A stretch of 64,000 bases of DNA from Aurantiochytrium sp. KH105 (taxonomy: Eukaryota > Sar > Bigyra > Thraustochytrida > Thraustochytriidae). Made by a program: the position numbers and the translations under genes. Below are positions 10,646 through 20,578 of the stretch, one piece after another. Under the pieces are notes generated by a model. That model saw nothing but the letters and a program-made list of their open reading frames with translations, did not search any database and was not told the origin of the DNA. Each line of letters starts with the position of its first letter. The stretch's first letter is position 1. The stretch is from the NCBI GenBank assembly GCA_003116975.1, contig BGKB01000023.1:310001-374000 (forward strand). The letters are read 5' to 3'.

Positions 10646-11719
10646 CGCGCTCGTTTCTGCGAATACGATGCGGCCGACTGCCCGCCTGCCGCTTGACCGC
10701 TCTCACGCGCTCGCCCACCGAATCGGACGGCCGGCCACACGGCCGACAGTCCGAGACATGAAGAAAAAGTCTGGAGAAGGGCCTCCGCGTCCCATGCATG
10801 CGAATGAGGGGCCCTCCTGTATCCTCCGCGCCGCGCCGCTGCGATAAAGCGTTGCGCACGCACATTCTTTGGCCCATGATGCTTTTCGGAGCAAGGAGCG
10901 AGACTATACAATTCTTTTTGACTGCTTTGCTCTGCTTTGTTTTGGTTTCTCTTTGCTTTCTTTTCTTCTTGGCACTAGAGTACACACCGTTTTACAAGAA
11001 AGCCAAGATAGGTCCGTTGCGGCGTCGTGTGAAGGAAGTGCCAGCGTTGCTATCGCTCTGGCCGAGCGCCTGAGTCTATTGAACGTGCTACGGGAACAAG
11101 GAATATGCACGCGTAGCGCACCCTCTGTTTATCGTGCTCTCGTCGCTCAGAGTCGACGGCCTAAGAATGCTTGCTTGCTTGATTGATTGATTGATTGATC
11201 GATGATGGGAAAGAAAAGAATAGGTATCGAACCCAGAATCCGGCGCGACCGTGGCTCCTCGGGTTGCCGCTGTCTACGGACGGACAGGTTGCGAGGCTCC
11301 ACCCGACACGGGTGAGGAGCAAAGCAACGCTTGCGTGCCGCCCGGTCTCGAGGGGCGCGTGCGAGACCCGGCTAGGAGGCACGCTTGAGGCTGACTGGCA
11401 ACGAAGGCCGTCGCAAAGTTCTCTTGCGTGATTCCGGCGCGGACCTGGGAACGTAAGAGCAGCGTCTAAGAGGCGCTCGGCGCGGACCTGTCAAATAAAC
11501 GCTCGGCGCTCGAACTGGACGAAAAGTCAATGAGCGCTGGCCATTGAGCTGATTGTGCGCATACGGTGCGAAGTGAGCAAGAGGGAGCCCATTTCGCAAT
11601 CTAGCAAGCATTGAATTCTACGCCCGGGGCAAAGTACACGCAGATCTGCATTCGGGGTAGACGCGGGTCCTCGGTATGGCCACAGGCCCCACGCCGGTAC
11701 GTGATTCGCTTTGAGAAAA
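10646..11719. other. Intergenic region with short tandem repeats
   Basis: About 1.07 kb between divergent genes. It holds a TTGC/TTGA tetranucleotide run at 11171-11202. Many short frames are open but none has recognisable protein content or consistent codon bias. A GGTTCGA-like box on the minus strand near 11228 does not fold into a tRNA. Confidence 0.55.
11171..11202. repeat. (TTGC)/(TTGA) tetranucleotide repeat
   Basis: Two to three TTGC units run into about six TTGA units. Confidence 0.85.
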
Positions 11720-12807
11720 ATGACAGACAAACGCGAGGCAAGGCAGGGCAAAGCAAGGCATAGCAACGCAAAGCAAAGCAAAGCAAAGCAAAGCAAAGCA
11801 AATGAAAGCCAAAAAGAGAGGATCCGAGCTGTGTGCCCATCTTTTCCAAGCAATCTTCATCTGTCTATTTGTCTTGCTTTCGTCTGCGCTCAGAAGGTTA
11901 ACGATCGAGAAAACTAACATGTTGCGCACCGTTCTCTTTCGAAACTTTCATATTCCTTCTCGCAGCTGCACAAGGCGGTACGGGATGCCGACAAGCTTGC
12001 ACAACTCATTGAGCTTGAATTGCCTGGTTTCCTTGCGAAACCAGAGTATTTGTGTCGAGAAGATGGCTCGCCTGGCGTTCTGCACTGCGCAGTGCTTGCC
12101 GGAAACCTTGAAGCAACAGAAATCCTACTGAGAGCAGGTGCAGATATTAATGAGCAAGATAACAGAGGGCGCTCGGCGCTTATGCAAGCTTGCTCGGAAG
12201 GAAATGACGCCTTGGCGAGTTTTCTCGTGGACGCGGGCGCAGATGTTGATCTCACGGACCACGAGGGCCAAAACTGTGCACACTTTGCCTTTTGCATGGA
12301 GCATTTGGAGCTTGGGAACTGGCTCATCGGGTCTGTTGGGGTAGACACGTCAGCCGTGGACGCTGACGGCCGTACGCCGCTTGATTGGAAGCATATGCTT
12401 GAGGAGGACGAGGATTCGGATCCATCCTGTAACTTTGCCAACGCCGGCCCCGAATCGAAAACGAGGGACGCTGACACTTCTGAGGACTTTGATGTCGACG
12501 AAGAGTCAAAGCTCAACTCTGCAAAACGAGGTAAGTGGCGCACGTTGCGCGTTTTTGGTCTCCTCTTGTTATCATGAAAAAAAAAAGTGACGCACAAGAA
12601 ATGACAGAAAGAGAGAAGGACATGAAGAATGGCGCACGTTTGACTAACCAACCGAATGCTTTGCTGCGGACACAAACAGAAAGCAATGCCTTCATTATAA
12701 ATGGTGCCGAGACCAACTTTGCTGCTGGGACCGGCCTTCGAGCCATCAAGTGGCTACGCAAGAGCGACACGGCAGTGATTAGTTGTGACGACGAAGAGTA
12801 TGACTAG
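11720..12807 (+). CDS. Small ankyrin-repeat protein, spliced (about three exons)
   Basis: The core exon 11966-12530 encodes three to four ankyrin repeats (HKAVRDADKLAQLIELEL; GSPGVLHCAVLAGNLEATEI; RSALMQACSEGNDALASFLV) followed by an acidic linker. It ends at CGAG|GTAAGT; the intron 12531-12679 ends in ACAG, and joining g + aa gives Glu and keeps frame into exon 12680-12807 (ESNAFIINGAETNF... ending EEYD). The core exon has no in-frame ATG and an in-frame stop lies at 11915, so an upstream exon is needed. The best fit is a donor after 11896 (AAG|GTTAAC), a CTAAC branch-point-like motif at 11914-11918 and the acceptor CGCAG at 11965, all in phase, giving a start at ATG 11720. That first exon is Lys/Ala/Gln repeat sequence and may really be leader, so the start is uncertain. 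Likely a cytosolic binding protein. Confidence 0.68.
11736..11801 (+). repeat. (AAAGC)n / AGGCA pentanucleotide repeat
   Basis: Degenerate AGGCA/AAGCA units become about seven pure AAAGC units at the right end. The repeat lies in the presumed leader or first exon of the small ankyrin gene. Confidence 0.9.
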
Positions 12808-13353
12808 CACATCTACTTTCCGAAGCGAACGTCACTTTCATCACCACATCACATCACAAAAGCCGCGTGTTTGTCACGCCCTGTCTGATAGAAATTACTA
12901 AGAGATAGATGCGCTTCTTCACAACCACAAGTCAATGATGTTTTTGTCCGCACGCATTCTGTCGGCCCAAGTCCCTTCGATTGATGGTTCATGCCATGCC
13001 CTACAAGTGGCTAGCCATGGCCTCAAGTCCATGTCATTCTCATCATCCATGACCAATCACTTGTTAGTGCCTTGCGGTGCTTCCGCAGCGCGTTCTTCTT
13101 CTTGGATAACACTGTATCGATGGCTCTTGGAAGTGCAGACGCCTCGTCCTCCTCCTCGCTCATCTTTGCTTCAGCCTGAGAGAACAGCCCGCTGCTGTTC
13201 CGACTCGGAGCTGCCGCTGCTGTTTTTGCTGCTGGAGTGGCTGCCACTGACCAGCTGCAGGCCGAGCAGAGCCCGGCAAAAGGAAAACAACCCAACGCAG
13301 GCGGAGGGAGCGGGCTTCTGGGTCTCGCGGGGCAGGCAGAGAACAGCGACACG
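12808..13353. other. Intergenic, ankyrin gene to mitochondrial PheRS
   Basis: 546 bases with no recognisable gene. The open frame that precedes the PheRS start has no ATG upstream of 13354. Confidence 0.6.
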
Positions 13354-14628
13354 ATGCTGGCGGTGCTGCGAGAGGCGGCACACGTAGCAGCGCCTCGGGC
13401 ACGCGGCGTCTGCGCTGGCGGATCTGCGCCATGGGCACGGGCCGTGGCCTCTTGCGGACACGCGCGTCTGGCGTCCACGACCGCAGACGACGGGCCGAAG
13501 CGGACGAGCGAGGGCCTGTCGGCGGAGGAGCTCGTGCGCCCAGAGGACCCGCACAACAACATCACGGCCAGCGTAGCCAAGCACCTCGGGCGGGGCCTCT
13601 TGCATCGTCCGAACCACCCGCTGCAAATCGTCAAGCAGCTCATCTACGACTCGTTCGACCGGAAGTTCGACGTAGCCAAGGGGGACAACAAAATGATCAC
13701 CTTTGACGATTTGCACCCCATTTGTACGACGCAGGCATGCTTTGATGATCTGCTCATCCCCGCGGACCATGTCAGTCGCAGACCATCGGACACCTTTTAC
13801 TTGGATAGCGAGCGCTGCCTGCGGACGCATACGAGCGCCCACCAGACTCACTTGTTGCGTGATGGCTACGAAGCTTTTCTCTGCGCAGGCGACGTGTATC
13901 GCCGGGACGAGATTGACCAGAGCCACTACCCTGTTTTCCACCAAATGGAAGGCATGTACGTGATGCCTCAGGCCGATGGAGCGCCGCAAGTCTCCGTCGA
14001 GGCGACAGAAGCACACTTGCGTGATGCTCTGGAAAGCGTGGTGGCCGATATCTTTGGCGACGTGAAGATGCGCTGGGTGGAGGCGTACTTTCCCTTTACT
14101 GAGCCGAGCATGGAGCTGGAGATTTGGTTCAATGAGGAATGGCTTGAGGTGCTCGGATGTGGCGTGGTCCAGCAGGAGATCTTGCGCAATTGTGGACTTG
14201 GCGACCGGCGCGCGTGGGCCTTCGGCCTTGGTCTCGAGCGTCTTGCAATGGTGCTCTTTCAAATTCCGGATATCCGTCTCTTTTGGACCGAGGACCCTCG
14301 CTTCCATGAGCAGTTCCAGGATGGAAAGATTACCGAGTTTAAGCCGTACAGCAAGTATCCGGCGTGCCTCAAGGACATTAGCTTTTGGTTGTCCCCTGAC
14401 TTTCACGAGAACGACTTTTTCGCAGTTGTGCGCGAGATTGGCGGCGACCTCATTGAGCGCGTCGAGCTTATTGACGAGTTCACGCATCCCAAGACGCAGC
14501 GCGTGAGCAACTGCTTCCGAATTACCTTCCGCCATATGGACCGGAGTCTCACGAACGAGGAGATTGACAAAATCCAAGAAGTCATTCGGGAGTCGACTGC
14601 CAACCAGCTTGGCGTCGAGCTTCGATAA
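13354..14628 (+). CDS. FARS2: Mitochondrial phenylalanine--tRNA ligase (single-chain, FARS2-type)
   Basis: 424 residues from ATG 13354. It charges tRNA-Phe inside the mitochondrion as a monomer, unlike the cytosolic alpha2beta2 enzyme. The class II catalytic core is clear: [12 protein letters not shown], motif 2 [20 protein letters not shown], and motif 3 [20 protein letters not shown]. The C-terminal part ([12 protein letters not shown] through [17 protein letters not shown]) is the ferredoxin-fold anticodon-binding domain characteristic of the mitochondrial form. The first 45 residues are rich in Ala/Arg with no acidic residues, as expected for a matrix-targeting presequence; this decided the start, although the frame is open for about 39 codons upstream without an ATG. 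Length matches the family. Confidence 0.96.
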   Translation: MLAVLREAAHVAAPRARGVCAGGSAPWARAVASCGHARLASTTADDGPKRTSEGLSAEELVRPEDPHNNITASVAKHLGRGLLHRPNHPLQIVKQLIYDSFDRKFDVAKGDNKMITFDDLHPICTTQACFDDLLIPADHVSRRPSDTFYLDSERCLRTHTSAHQTHLLRDGYEAFLCAGDVYRRDEIDQSHYPVFHQMEGMYVMPQADGAPQVSVEATEAHLRDALESVVADIFGDVKMRWVEAYFPFTEPSMELEIWFNEEWLEVLGCGVVQQEILRNCGLGDRRAWAFGLGLERLAMVLFQIPDIRLFWTEDPRFHEQFQDGKITEFKPYSKYPACLKDISFWLSPDFHENDFFAVVREIGGDLIERVELIDEFTHPKTQRVSNCFRITFRHMDRSLTNEEIDKIQEVIRESTANQLGVELR

Positions 14629-15247
14629 GGCCAATCATTTTGGAAATGTGTCAGAAGCAAGTTCTCTGTTAGCGGGCATTTGAGTTTCGCACGCTGATCA
14701 GAGCTCTCTCTCTCTCTCTCTCTCACTATCGAGTAGAGAGTCAATTAGTTTAGAGCATTAACGAGAAAGACCGCGGTGTCTGAGGTTCAAGTGCCCGACG
14801 AAAGAAGCCAAAGGAAAGTGAAAGAAAAGAGAAACGAAAAAAAAGAAAAATTTGAGATCTATGTTGCCTCTCTTTGTTGGGTGGTGGCGAGAGTTTTTCA
14901 AGAGCTGCTGCTTTTGATCATATTGGGAAAAAACAAAGTCAATCTAAACATGACGAGACTTCCTTTTCTTCTCTGCAGATCATCTTAAACAAGTTTTCGT
15001 CAAAAGAGATAAGTTATGTTTGGCCTCTCTTTGAGGTCCAAGACTGTACATGATCCAGCAGACACGAGAAACAGTATTTTCAACATTCATGATGGGTTTT
15101 CTTTGATTATCATTGCTGTTATTGTTCTTGTTGTTGTTGTGTGCAGGTCATTTCGGTGCGGTCTAGTTAATTCGGGGATGTGACAAGGGTGCTCCACGTG
15201 CGCGAGCTCAGCGTTTTCGGCGGGAACAATCGCCGAAAGACGGAGGC
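14629..15247. other. Convergent intergenic region, PheRS / UBE2C
   Basis: About 620 bases between two convergent stop codons. It includes a CT dinucleotide run at 14704-14724 and AT-rich sequence downstream. No gene seen. Confidence 0.6.
14704..14724. repeat. (CT)n dinucleotide repeat
   Basis: About ten uninterrupted CT units in the 3' flank of the PheRS gene. Confidence 0.9.
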
Positions 15248-15721
15248 TTACTTTTTGGAATCTTCGTCATACTTTTTCAGAAGCACTCGCTTGTACTCCT
15301 CCTGATTGTTCCAAAGCTGCGCGGCAACGCCGTTCAGAGGGCTGTCGTTATTTGGGTCTGAGAGCAGGCTACGAAGCGAGGTGAGGATGGTGCTCACTGA
15401 ATAGGTTGCCGACCACTTTTCCTTGAGAATGTCGAGACAGATGTTGCCGTGAGCATCCACGTTCGGATGAAAGCAGGGCGTGACGAAGCGAATCGTTGGC
15501 GCGGTGTAGGGATAGTTGGACGGGAAATCAATGTGCAGCTTATACGAGAGCCCCTCGTACACGGTCTCGGGCGCACCGTTAATGTTGCCTGACCAGCTAA
15601 AGAGATTATCACCGTCGGGGAAGGCTGTGGCATTCGAGTCACCGTCCCGCATAAGCTGCATGAGCTCTTGCTGCAGCCTCTTGGTCACGGACTCGCCACT
15701 TGCAATCGTCTTGGTCGCCAT
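15248..15721 (-). CDS. UBE2C: Ubiquitin-conjugating enzyme E2, UBE2C type
   Basis: 157 residues from ATG 15721, a single UBC domain of usual length. The active-site region HPNVDAHGNICLDILKEKWS contains the catalytic Cys and the HPN motif. The surrounding TPCFHPNVD, LLSDPNNDSPLN and AQLW segments are those of the UBE2C/UbcH10/vihar class rather than UBE2D. In animals and yeast this E2 primes ubiquitin on substrates of the anaphase-promoting complex (cyclin B, securin). A role in mitotic exit here is inference from the class. A ten-base tandem repeat sits 20-65 bases upstream of the ATG. Confidence 0.95.
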   Translation of the reverse strand: MATKTIASGESVTKRLQQELMQLMRDGDSNATAFPDGDNLFSWSGNINGAPETVYEGLSYKLHIDFPSNYPYTAPTIRFVTPCFHPNVDAHGNICLDILKEKWSATYSVSTILTSLRSLLSDPNNDSPLNGVAAQLWNNQEEYKRVLLKKYDEDSKK

Positions 15722-15740
15722 AGTTCTTGCTCCGGTTTCT

Positions 15741-15786
15741 TTACTTCGCTTTACTTCGCTTTGCTTCGCTTTGCTTCGCTTTGCTT
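15741..15786 (-). repeat. Ten-base AAGCGAAGCA-type tandem repeat in UBE2C leader
   Basis: About 4.5 units of TTNCTTCGCT on the plus strand, read as purine-rich AAAGCGAAGC on the UBE2C strand, immediately upstream of its start codon. Confidence 0.9.
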
Positions 15787-16326
15787 GATTCCTTGCTTGA
15801 AAGATAGATGTCTCAAGGGACAGAAGCTACTGATCTGGTGAGATGGATTTGACGATTCCGGTTTGCTCGCTCGCACTCACACGTTGGTCTCCGGAATACT
15901 ACTATTTGCTCTCACGTTGCTTTCCCTCGCTCGATAGAGCCAGGTTCAATAGCCGGCACGTGACCGCGCACGCGCTTCCGCTTGACTCACTATGCGTTGA
16001 CTGGGGCTTTTCGTCCGAAGCCGAGCATAGACTCGGTTCGGCTCGGCGCTACTAGGACAATACAATGTGATAAGTAGCTTAGCTCACAACTTTTGCAAAT
16101 GCGTGCAACGCATACCTCTTCTCTTTGCGCTGCCTGGCGCAGTACTTGGTTGCTTTCGTGTGTCCGAGCGTTTCGACCCCAAACTCGAGCTCGGCTCGGC
16201 ACCATCTTCCCTCCTCCCCCTTTCCCCCACTTTTCCCCCTTTCTCCAACGCATTTCCAATGGCACGCCACGCACGCAAGGACGCTCGGGACTGGTAAAAC
16301 CAACCACGGTAAGTGAGGAAGCGCAC

Positions 16327-16350
16327 CACGCACGCACGCACGCACGCACG
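16327..16350. repeat. (CACG)n tetranucleotide repeat
   Basis: About six uninterrupted ACGC units. Confidence 0.9.
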
Positions 16351-16893
16351 ACCCGTTGAATCACCGGTCAAAGAGAGCGACCCTTCAGAAGAACGAAAAG
16401 CGGTTGACTGACCCCAATGCCACGCGCTCGCAGTCTTCGATCGTCGGCCAGCAACCATTTCCTAACACGGCCAACTTCGGGTGGCAGTGGCAGCAGCATG
16501 GGAGAGAACGAACGATTGCCTCGGCAACGGCCCAGCTGGAGCGAGCGTTTCACTCACACCGTGAGTGACTCCACGAAACGAACGACCTCGGCGACGTGCA
16601 AAAAGGGTTGCGCATATTGTTAAGGGTTGCGCAGGTTATGAATGCTCTAAATTTAAAGTCTGTGTTGCTGCTGCACCTCAAGCAAAAGTTGGGTCTCGTG
16701 GGCGGGCAGATCTTGAGCTGCGTGCGGTTCGCAAGCACGGAAGCGGGAACGGTGCGTGCCCGGGACAAGTCTGCGAGGGGCGCTGGACGACTTTTCTCTC
16801 GAGCGGCTGACAGCTGCACTCGAGCAAGAAGACTCCCGCTTGACTTGGCATTCAAAATCTCGTATCTCTTCGACCTGGCGCGCGACACAAGAC

Positions 16894-16964
16894 GACACGA
16901 CACGACACGACACGACACGACACGACACGACACGACACGACACGACACAGCACGGCACGACACG
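16894..16964. repeat. (GACAC)n pentanucleotide repeat
   Basis: About twelve near-perfect GACAC units, starting about 210 bases and ending about 140 bases upstream of the polycystin start codon. Confidence 0.93.
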
Positions 16965-17106
16965 TTGAGTGCGAGGACCGGAACAAAAAGGGAGGAACTT
17001 GTTAGCCCTTAAAAGAAGACGAAACAAGCGCCCGCTCGCGGGACCGGCGAGGCACATTTTCACATTGGTTGATGCTTTGGCTCACCATCAATAGTATCTA
17101 GCGACC

Positions 17107-19911
17107 ATGTCAAGTGGTCCTCCGCTGTCGTCGAGCGTCGCACGCAGGCTGGCAGCAGACCGCGCGCGACTGCTCAAGGAGCGCAACGATCTGGATGCCG
17201 AAATCTTCAAGCTTCAACAGCAGATTGATAATCGCAAAGAAGATCTGGACAGAACGTCAGACGAGCTGATCAATACGTTGCAGTCTCTCAAGAGCCTGGA
17301 AAGTCGATTGACAGCCGCAAAGAGCAAATCAAAGAGCTCGAATAACACCATGTCTGAAGACGGCAAAAATGCGCTGCACAATATGACCCTGGACCGCATG
17401 CTCGATCTGGCAAAGCGACCATGGGAGACCTCGCTGGGAAGCTCTGGTGCGCCGGGTGGTGCAGGGCCATCTCTCGAGCAATCCCTCGTCGGGGAGCTTA
17501 GTCAGATTGGAGCCCGCATGCAAGCTTTGAGTAATACCTTGGAGGACCCTTTCGAGTCGCAGCGTAGAATGACCCAAGGCAAAAGAGGGGGCTACGCGGA
17601 CGTGGGCGTTGCCGAAGCATTGAGCATGATGCGCACCTCAATCGGCACGGCTCACAATACGGGCGATACCAAGGCACGGGAATCTGTCGATGTGATATGG
17701 GAAGACGCCGACCTCGCAGTGGTTACAGTCACTCTCGCGGATCATGTAACCTTTCATTCAGTCCTCGAGTACGTATGCGCGTACTGGGATGTCCGAAGCG
17801 CCGATTTCGCTCTTTACGATCCAGCAGGCAAGTTCTGGCCCCTTGAAGCCGACGTACAGGATGCCTTGCGCTCCGACGGACCTCGAAATCAGATCGCGCA
17901 ATTGTATCTACGCCCCACGCGGGACTATGCGGACGCTGATGAAGAAGCGGCACAAATGCACTCGCAGGCAGACGCTTCTACAGCGAAGGGCGCGGACCGC
18001 TCGCAGGTAGCCCAAACGCTTCGGACAACCAAAGAAACCAATTTCGCAAAATCAGGATATTTTTCAAGCAACGTCGCTGACATTGCCTTTCTCGGTGACG
18101 GCTCAGATCCTAAAGATGATGCAGGCACTGGACAAAGTAGTGGTGGCGCGGAGAACCGCACGAGAAAGGAAAGTCTCGCTGCAAGTCGTCTCGTCGCAGA
18201 CTTGCGTCGTGTCGAGCTGGAGCAAGGCTTTCATCGTGGGTATAAATTTTCCCTGCAACTCTTGCGTAACCATTGTGAGCTGTTTCTCTACCTCTCGCTC
18301 CTCGTACTTTCGCTAATGCTTTCCTTCTTTGCGATCGGGTCATACGATGCACAGCCAATGGTGCAGGCCCTGGAGAGTGCTCTCGTTGGGACCCCATTTC
18401 CACCTTGCGCTTTGTGCAAGGAAGGCAGGGCCGACTCGCTCCACACGTTTTACACTTCAAGCTCGCAAGCAGACATGTATGGTTTTTTGGAGGGCCCAGT
18501 GAGAAGTCTTTTGACCCTCAATGCGTCCACCGAAGCGTCAACGTACTCTGCTCTTCCAGCGACGCAGCAGTACAATCTTTTGACCACCAAAGTATTGTTG
18601 CACCAAATCCGTGTCAAGTCAAATTGTGACAAACCCGAAACATGTTATCCGGCTCTCAAGGAAGGGACGTATTCAAAGGACGCCTACAGCATCGGAGCAA
18701 GCACGGCGACGGGGGAAGATGCAAATTCGCCGTGGGCGAGCGCATTTCGCTTCAACGAGTCAACGAGTGGCCGGGCGCTTTGGCCAGGACTTGCATTGGG
18801 GTCCGTCACGCTGCTTGGCGACCGCGTGCGCATCAATCAGGGTGGCTTTATGCTGGAGCTCGATATGGACAGAGGTACTTTTGACGAGCAGATTCGCGTG
18901 CTTGAGGAGAATGATTGGATTGACGCGCAAACGCGAGCGGTGCTGGTGAATGCAAATTTTTACAATCCCAACCTCGACCTCTTTGGCGTCTTTATTGGCA
19001 TTTTCCAGTTCACGACTTCTCTTGGCGTCATACCACGAACGCACATTGCGTGTGTTCGTCTCGACGCGTGGGGTGAATCATTCCCTGTGGAGTCAATTCT
19101 GGCAATCACAGCGTTTGGAATCTATGCAATCTTGCTGGGGTTTATACTTTTGGACTTTGTAATGTCCTCGCAAAAACGGCGCTTCATTCGGCGTCCACGT
19201 GTGGTTGTAGAGGCTCTTCTCTTTTTCATTCTCATGGCGGGCATTGTAGGATGGGCCACGTCTCGCTCGAAATTCCGAGAAGCGGTGGACCAGTTACGGC
19301 CTCTTGAACCGAATCGTCCCTACGTTGATCTTCGTGGAATTGTTTTCCACTCGGGCACGATGCGCGGGCTCATGGCCGCAGGCATGCTCTTGTTTGCAGT
19401 AAAGGGCACGACCTATCTTGGAATGAACCCAGAGGTTTCGCTATTGACGCAGACAGCTCGCACAGCACTGCCAATGATGAACCAGTTCACCTTCATTTTC
19501 ATTGTGGTTGTTTTGGCCTTTGCAGTCTTTGGACACTTTGTCTTTGGTCGAAACGACTTTGCCTTTTACGAGATGGATATGTCTATTTACGCGGTTCTCT
19601 CATTGATGCTCGGCGCCTTTGACCTGACCACGTTGTCACCCATGAACAGTACCGGCGCGTGGCTCACAGCCTACAGCTACGTTACCTTTTTTGTGGGATT
19701 CTTTTGCCTTTACCGAGTCTTCTTAGCTATTGTGGCCCAGAGCTACTCGCGAAACATGGACCGTGTCCGACGCGATGGCTTTTACTGGCTGCCTTCTGTA
19801 AACCAAGAGTACCGCGTTTACCGTCCACACGAAAGCAAGCTTCTTCGTGGACTTCGTGTCACGGAACGCTATGGCGTGACGTCAGACGAGAACAAGGCCA
19901 AGCAAGACTGA
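17107..19911 (+). CDS. Polycystin/TRPP-type cation channel
   Basis: 934 residues. Polycystins are tetrameric six-helix cation channels of cilia, flagella and internal membranes. Residues 10-75 are an N-terminal coiled coil. TM1 lies near 392-412 (LYLSLLVLSLMLSFF), followed by an extracytosolic polycystin (TOP) domain to about 620. That domain contains WIDAQTRAVLVNANFYNPNL, the hallmark equivalent of PKD2's [20 protein letters not shown]. Further helices follow: SILAITAFGIYAILLGFILL, VVVEALLFFILMAGIVGW, MRGLMAAGMLLFAVKGTTYL and FTFIFIVVVLAFAVF. The pore loop LSLMLGAFDLTTL (residues 830-842) has LGA where human PKD2 has the LGD selectivity filter. The last helix ends YRVFLAIVAQSYSRNMD. Fairly short cytosolic tail; no EF-hand seen. 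Confidence 0.93.
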   Translation: MSSGPPLSSSVARRLAADRARLLKERNDLDAEIFKLQQQIDNRKEDLDRTSDELINTLQSLKSLESRLTAAKSKSKSSNNTMSEDGKNALHNMTLDRMLDLAKRPWETSLGSSGAPGGAGPSLEQSLVGELSQIGARMQALSNTLEDPFESQRRMTQGKRGGYADVGVAEALSMMRTSIGTAHNTGDTKARESVDVIWEDADLAVVTVTLADHVTFHSVLEYVCAYWDVRSADFALYDPAGKFWPLEADVQDALRSDGPRNQIAQLYLRPTRDYADADEEAAQMHSQADASTAKGADRSQVAQTLRTTKETNFAKSGYFSSNVADIAFLGDGSDPKDDAGTGQSSGGAENRTRKESLAASRLVADLRRVELEQGFHRGYKFSLQLLRNHCELFLYLSLLVLSLMLSFFAIGSYDAQPMVQALESALVGTPFPPCALCKEGRADSLHTFYTSSSQADMYGFLEGPVRSLLTLNASTEASTYSALPATQQYNLLTTKVLLHQIRVKSNCDKPETCYPALKEGTYSKDAYSIGASTATGEDANSPWASAFRFNESTSGRALWPGLALGSVTLLGDRVRINQGGFMLELDMDRGTFDEQIRVLEENDWIDAQTRAVLVNANFYNPNLDLFGVFIGIFQFTTSLGVIPRTHIACVRLDAWGESFPVESILAITAFGIYAILLGFILLDFVMSSQKRRFIRRPRVVVEALLFFILMAGIVGWATSRSKFREAVDQLRPLEPNRPYVDLRGIVFHSGTMRGLMAAGMLLFAVKGTTYLGMNPEVSLLTQTARTALPMMNQFTFIFIVVVLAFAVFGHFVFGRNDFAFYEMDMSIYAVLSLMLGAFDLTTLSPMNSTGAWLTAYSYVTFFVGFFCLYRVFLAIVAQSYSRNMDRVRRDGFYWLPSVNQEYRVYRPHESKLLRGLRVTERYGVTSDENKAKQD

Positions 19912-20578
19912 CTGATGACATAAAAAAGATAAGAGCCACATGGGGTTGAGGAGCCAGGCAGGATTGAGAAAATCAAGACAGCAGGTCTGCAAAATACAAA
20001 GTCAGCCACGATTGAGGAAGCCGATCAGGGTTTCTTGTGTTTTGTTGTATTCTTTTGCATTTCTTCTTCTTCTTTTTTCGGGCAAAAGTAGTGATACTGG
20101 ACTTTTTTATTCCTGTAGCCTCAACAGCGGTAGGTGGTGCACTTGCGCGTTGCGCCAATGTGCTGCGCGTTTGGACTTTTCTCGAGTGCATCAATTTCTC
20201 TCATGACCACAAAATTTCATCTTGGCTTCTTCTTCTCAATGAGATGTGTCTTGCACTTTTTTCATTAATCTTTTTCCATGGCCTGCACCATCTCAGCCTA
20301 CTCGAGAAGGTTTGCATCTTACGCAAGGCGATGCCTCGTGTCTTTTGCTCCCGTTTGCAAAAAGAAAAAAAAAGAAAAAGAAAAAGGAAAAAAAATTGGG
20401 ATTCGCAATAAGTCGCTTTTTGGCGCGAAAAGCCAAAAAGTGTAGTTGTAGTATAGGCATGAAACAAGGAGGAGAAGAGAGAAAAAAAAAAGCCAAGCGA
20501 AGCAAACCATCACATCAAAAAGAAGGAGAAGCAAACCCCGAAAGAGGACGAAAGGAAGGAAATCTCCTGATTGCCGCC
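19912..20578. other. Intergenic, polycystin to Rab gene
   Basis: 667 bases with no gene. The 250 bases before the Rab start are very purine-rich (AAAAAGAAAAAG runs near 20360-20395 and AAGCGAAGC near 20495) and probably form its leader. Confidence 0.6.

Larger units (their letters stand above)
15722..17106. other. Divergent intergenic region, UBE2C / polycystin
   Basis: About 1.39 kb between divergent genes. It holds three tandem repeats (15741-15786, 16327-16350, 16894-16964; listed separately). No gene or RNA recognised. Confidence 0.6.

Noticed and set aside
11205-11300. Possible minus-strand tRNA (GGGTTCGATACC box)
   Set aside because: The T-stem pairs poorly and no acceptor, D or anticodon arm could be found at the right distances.
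13171-14634. Minus-strand open frame (487 codons)
   Set aside because: Antisense to mitochondrial PheRS; no domain of its own.
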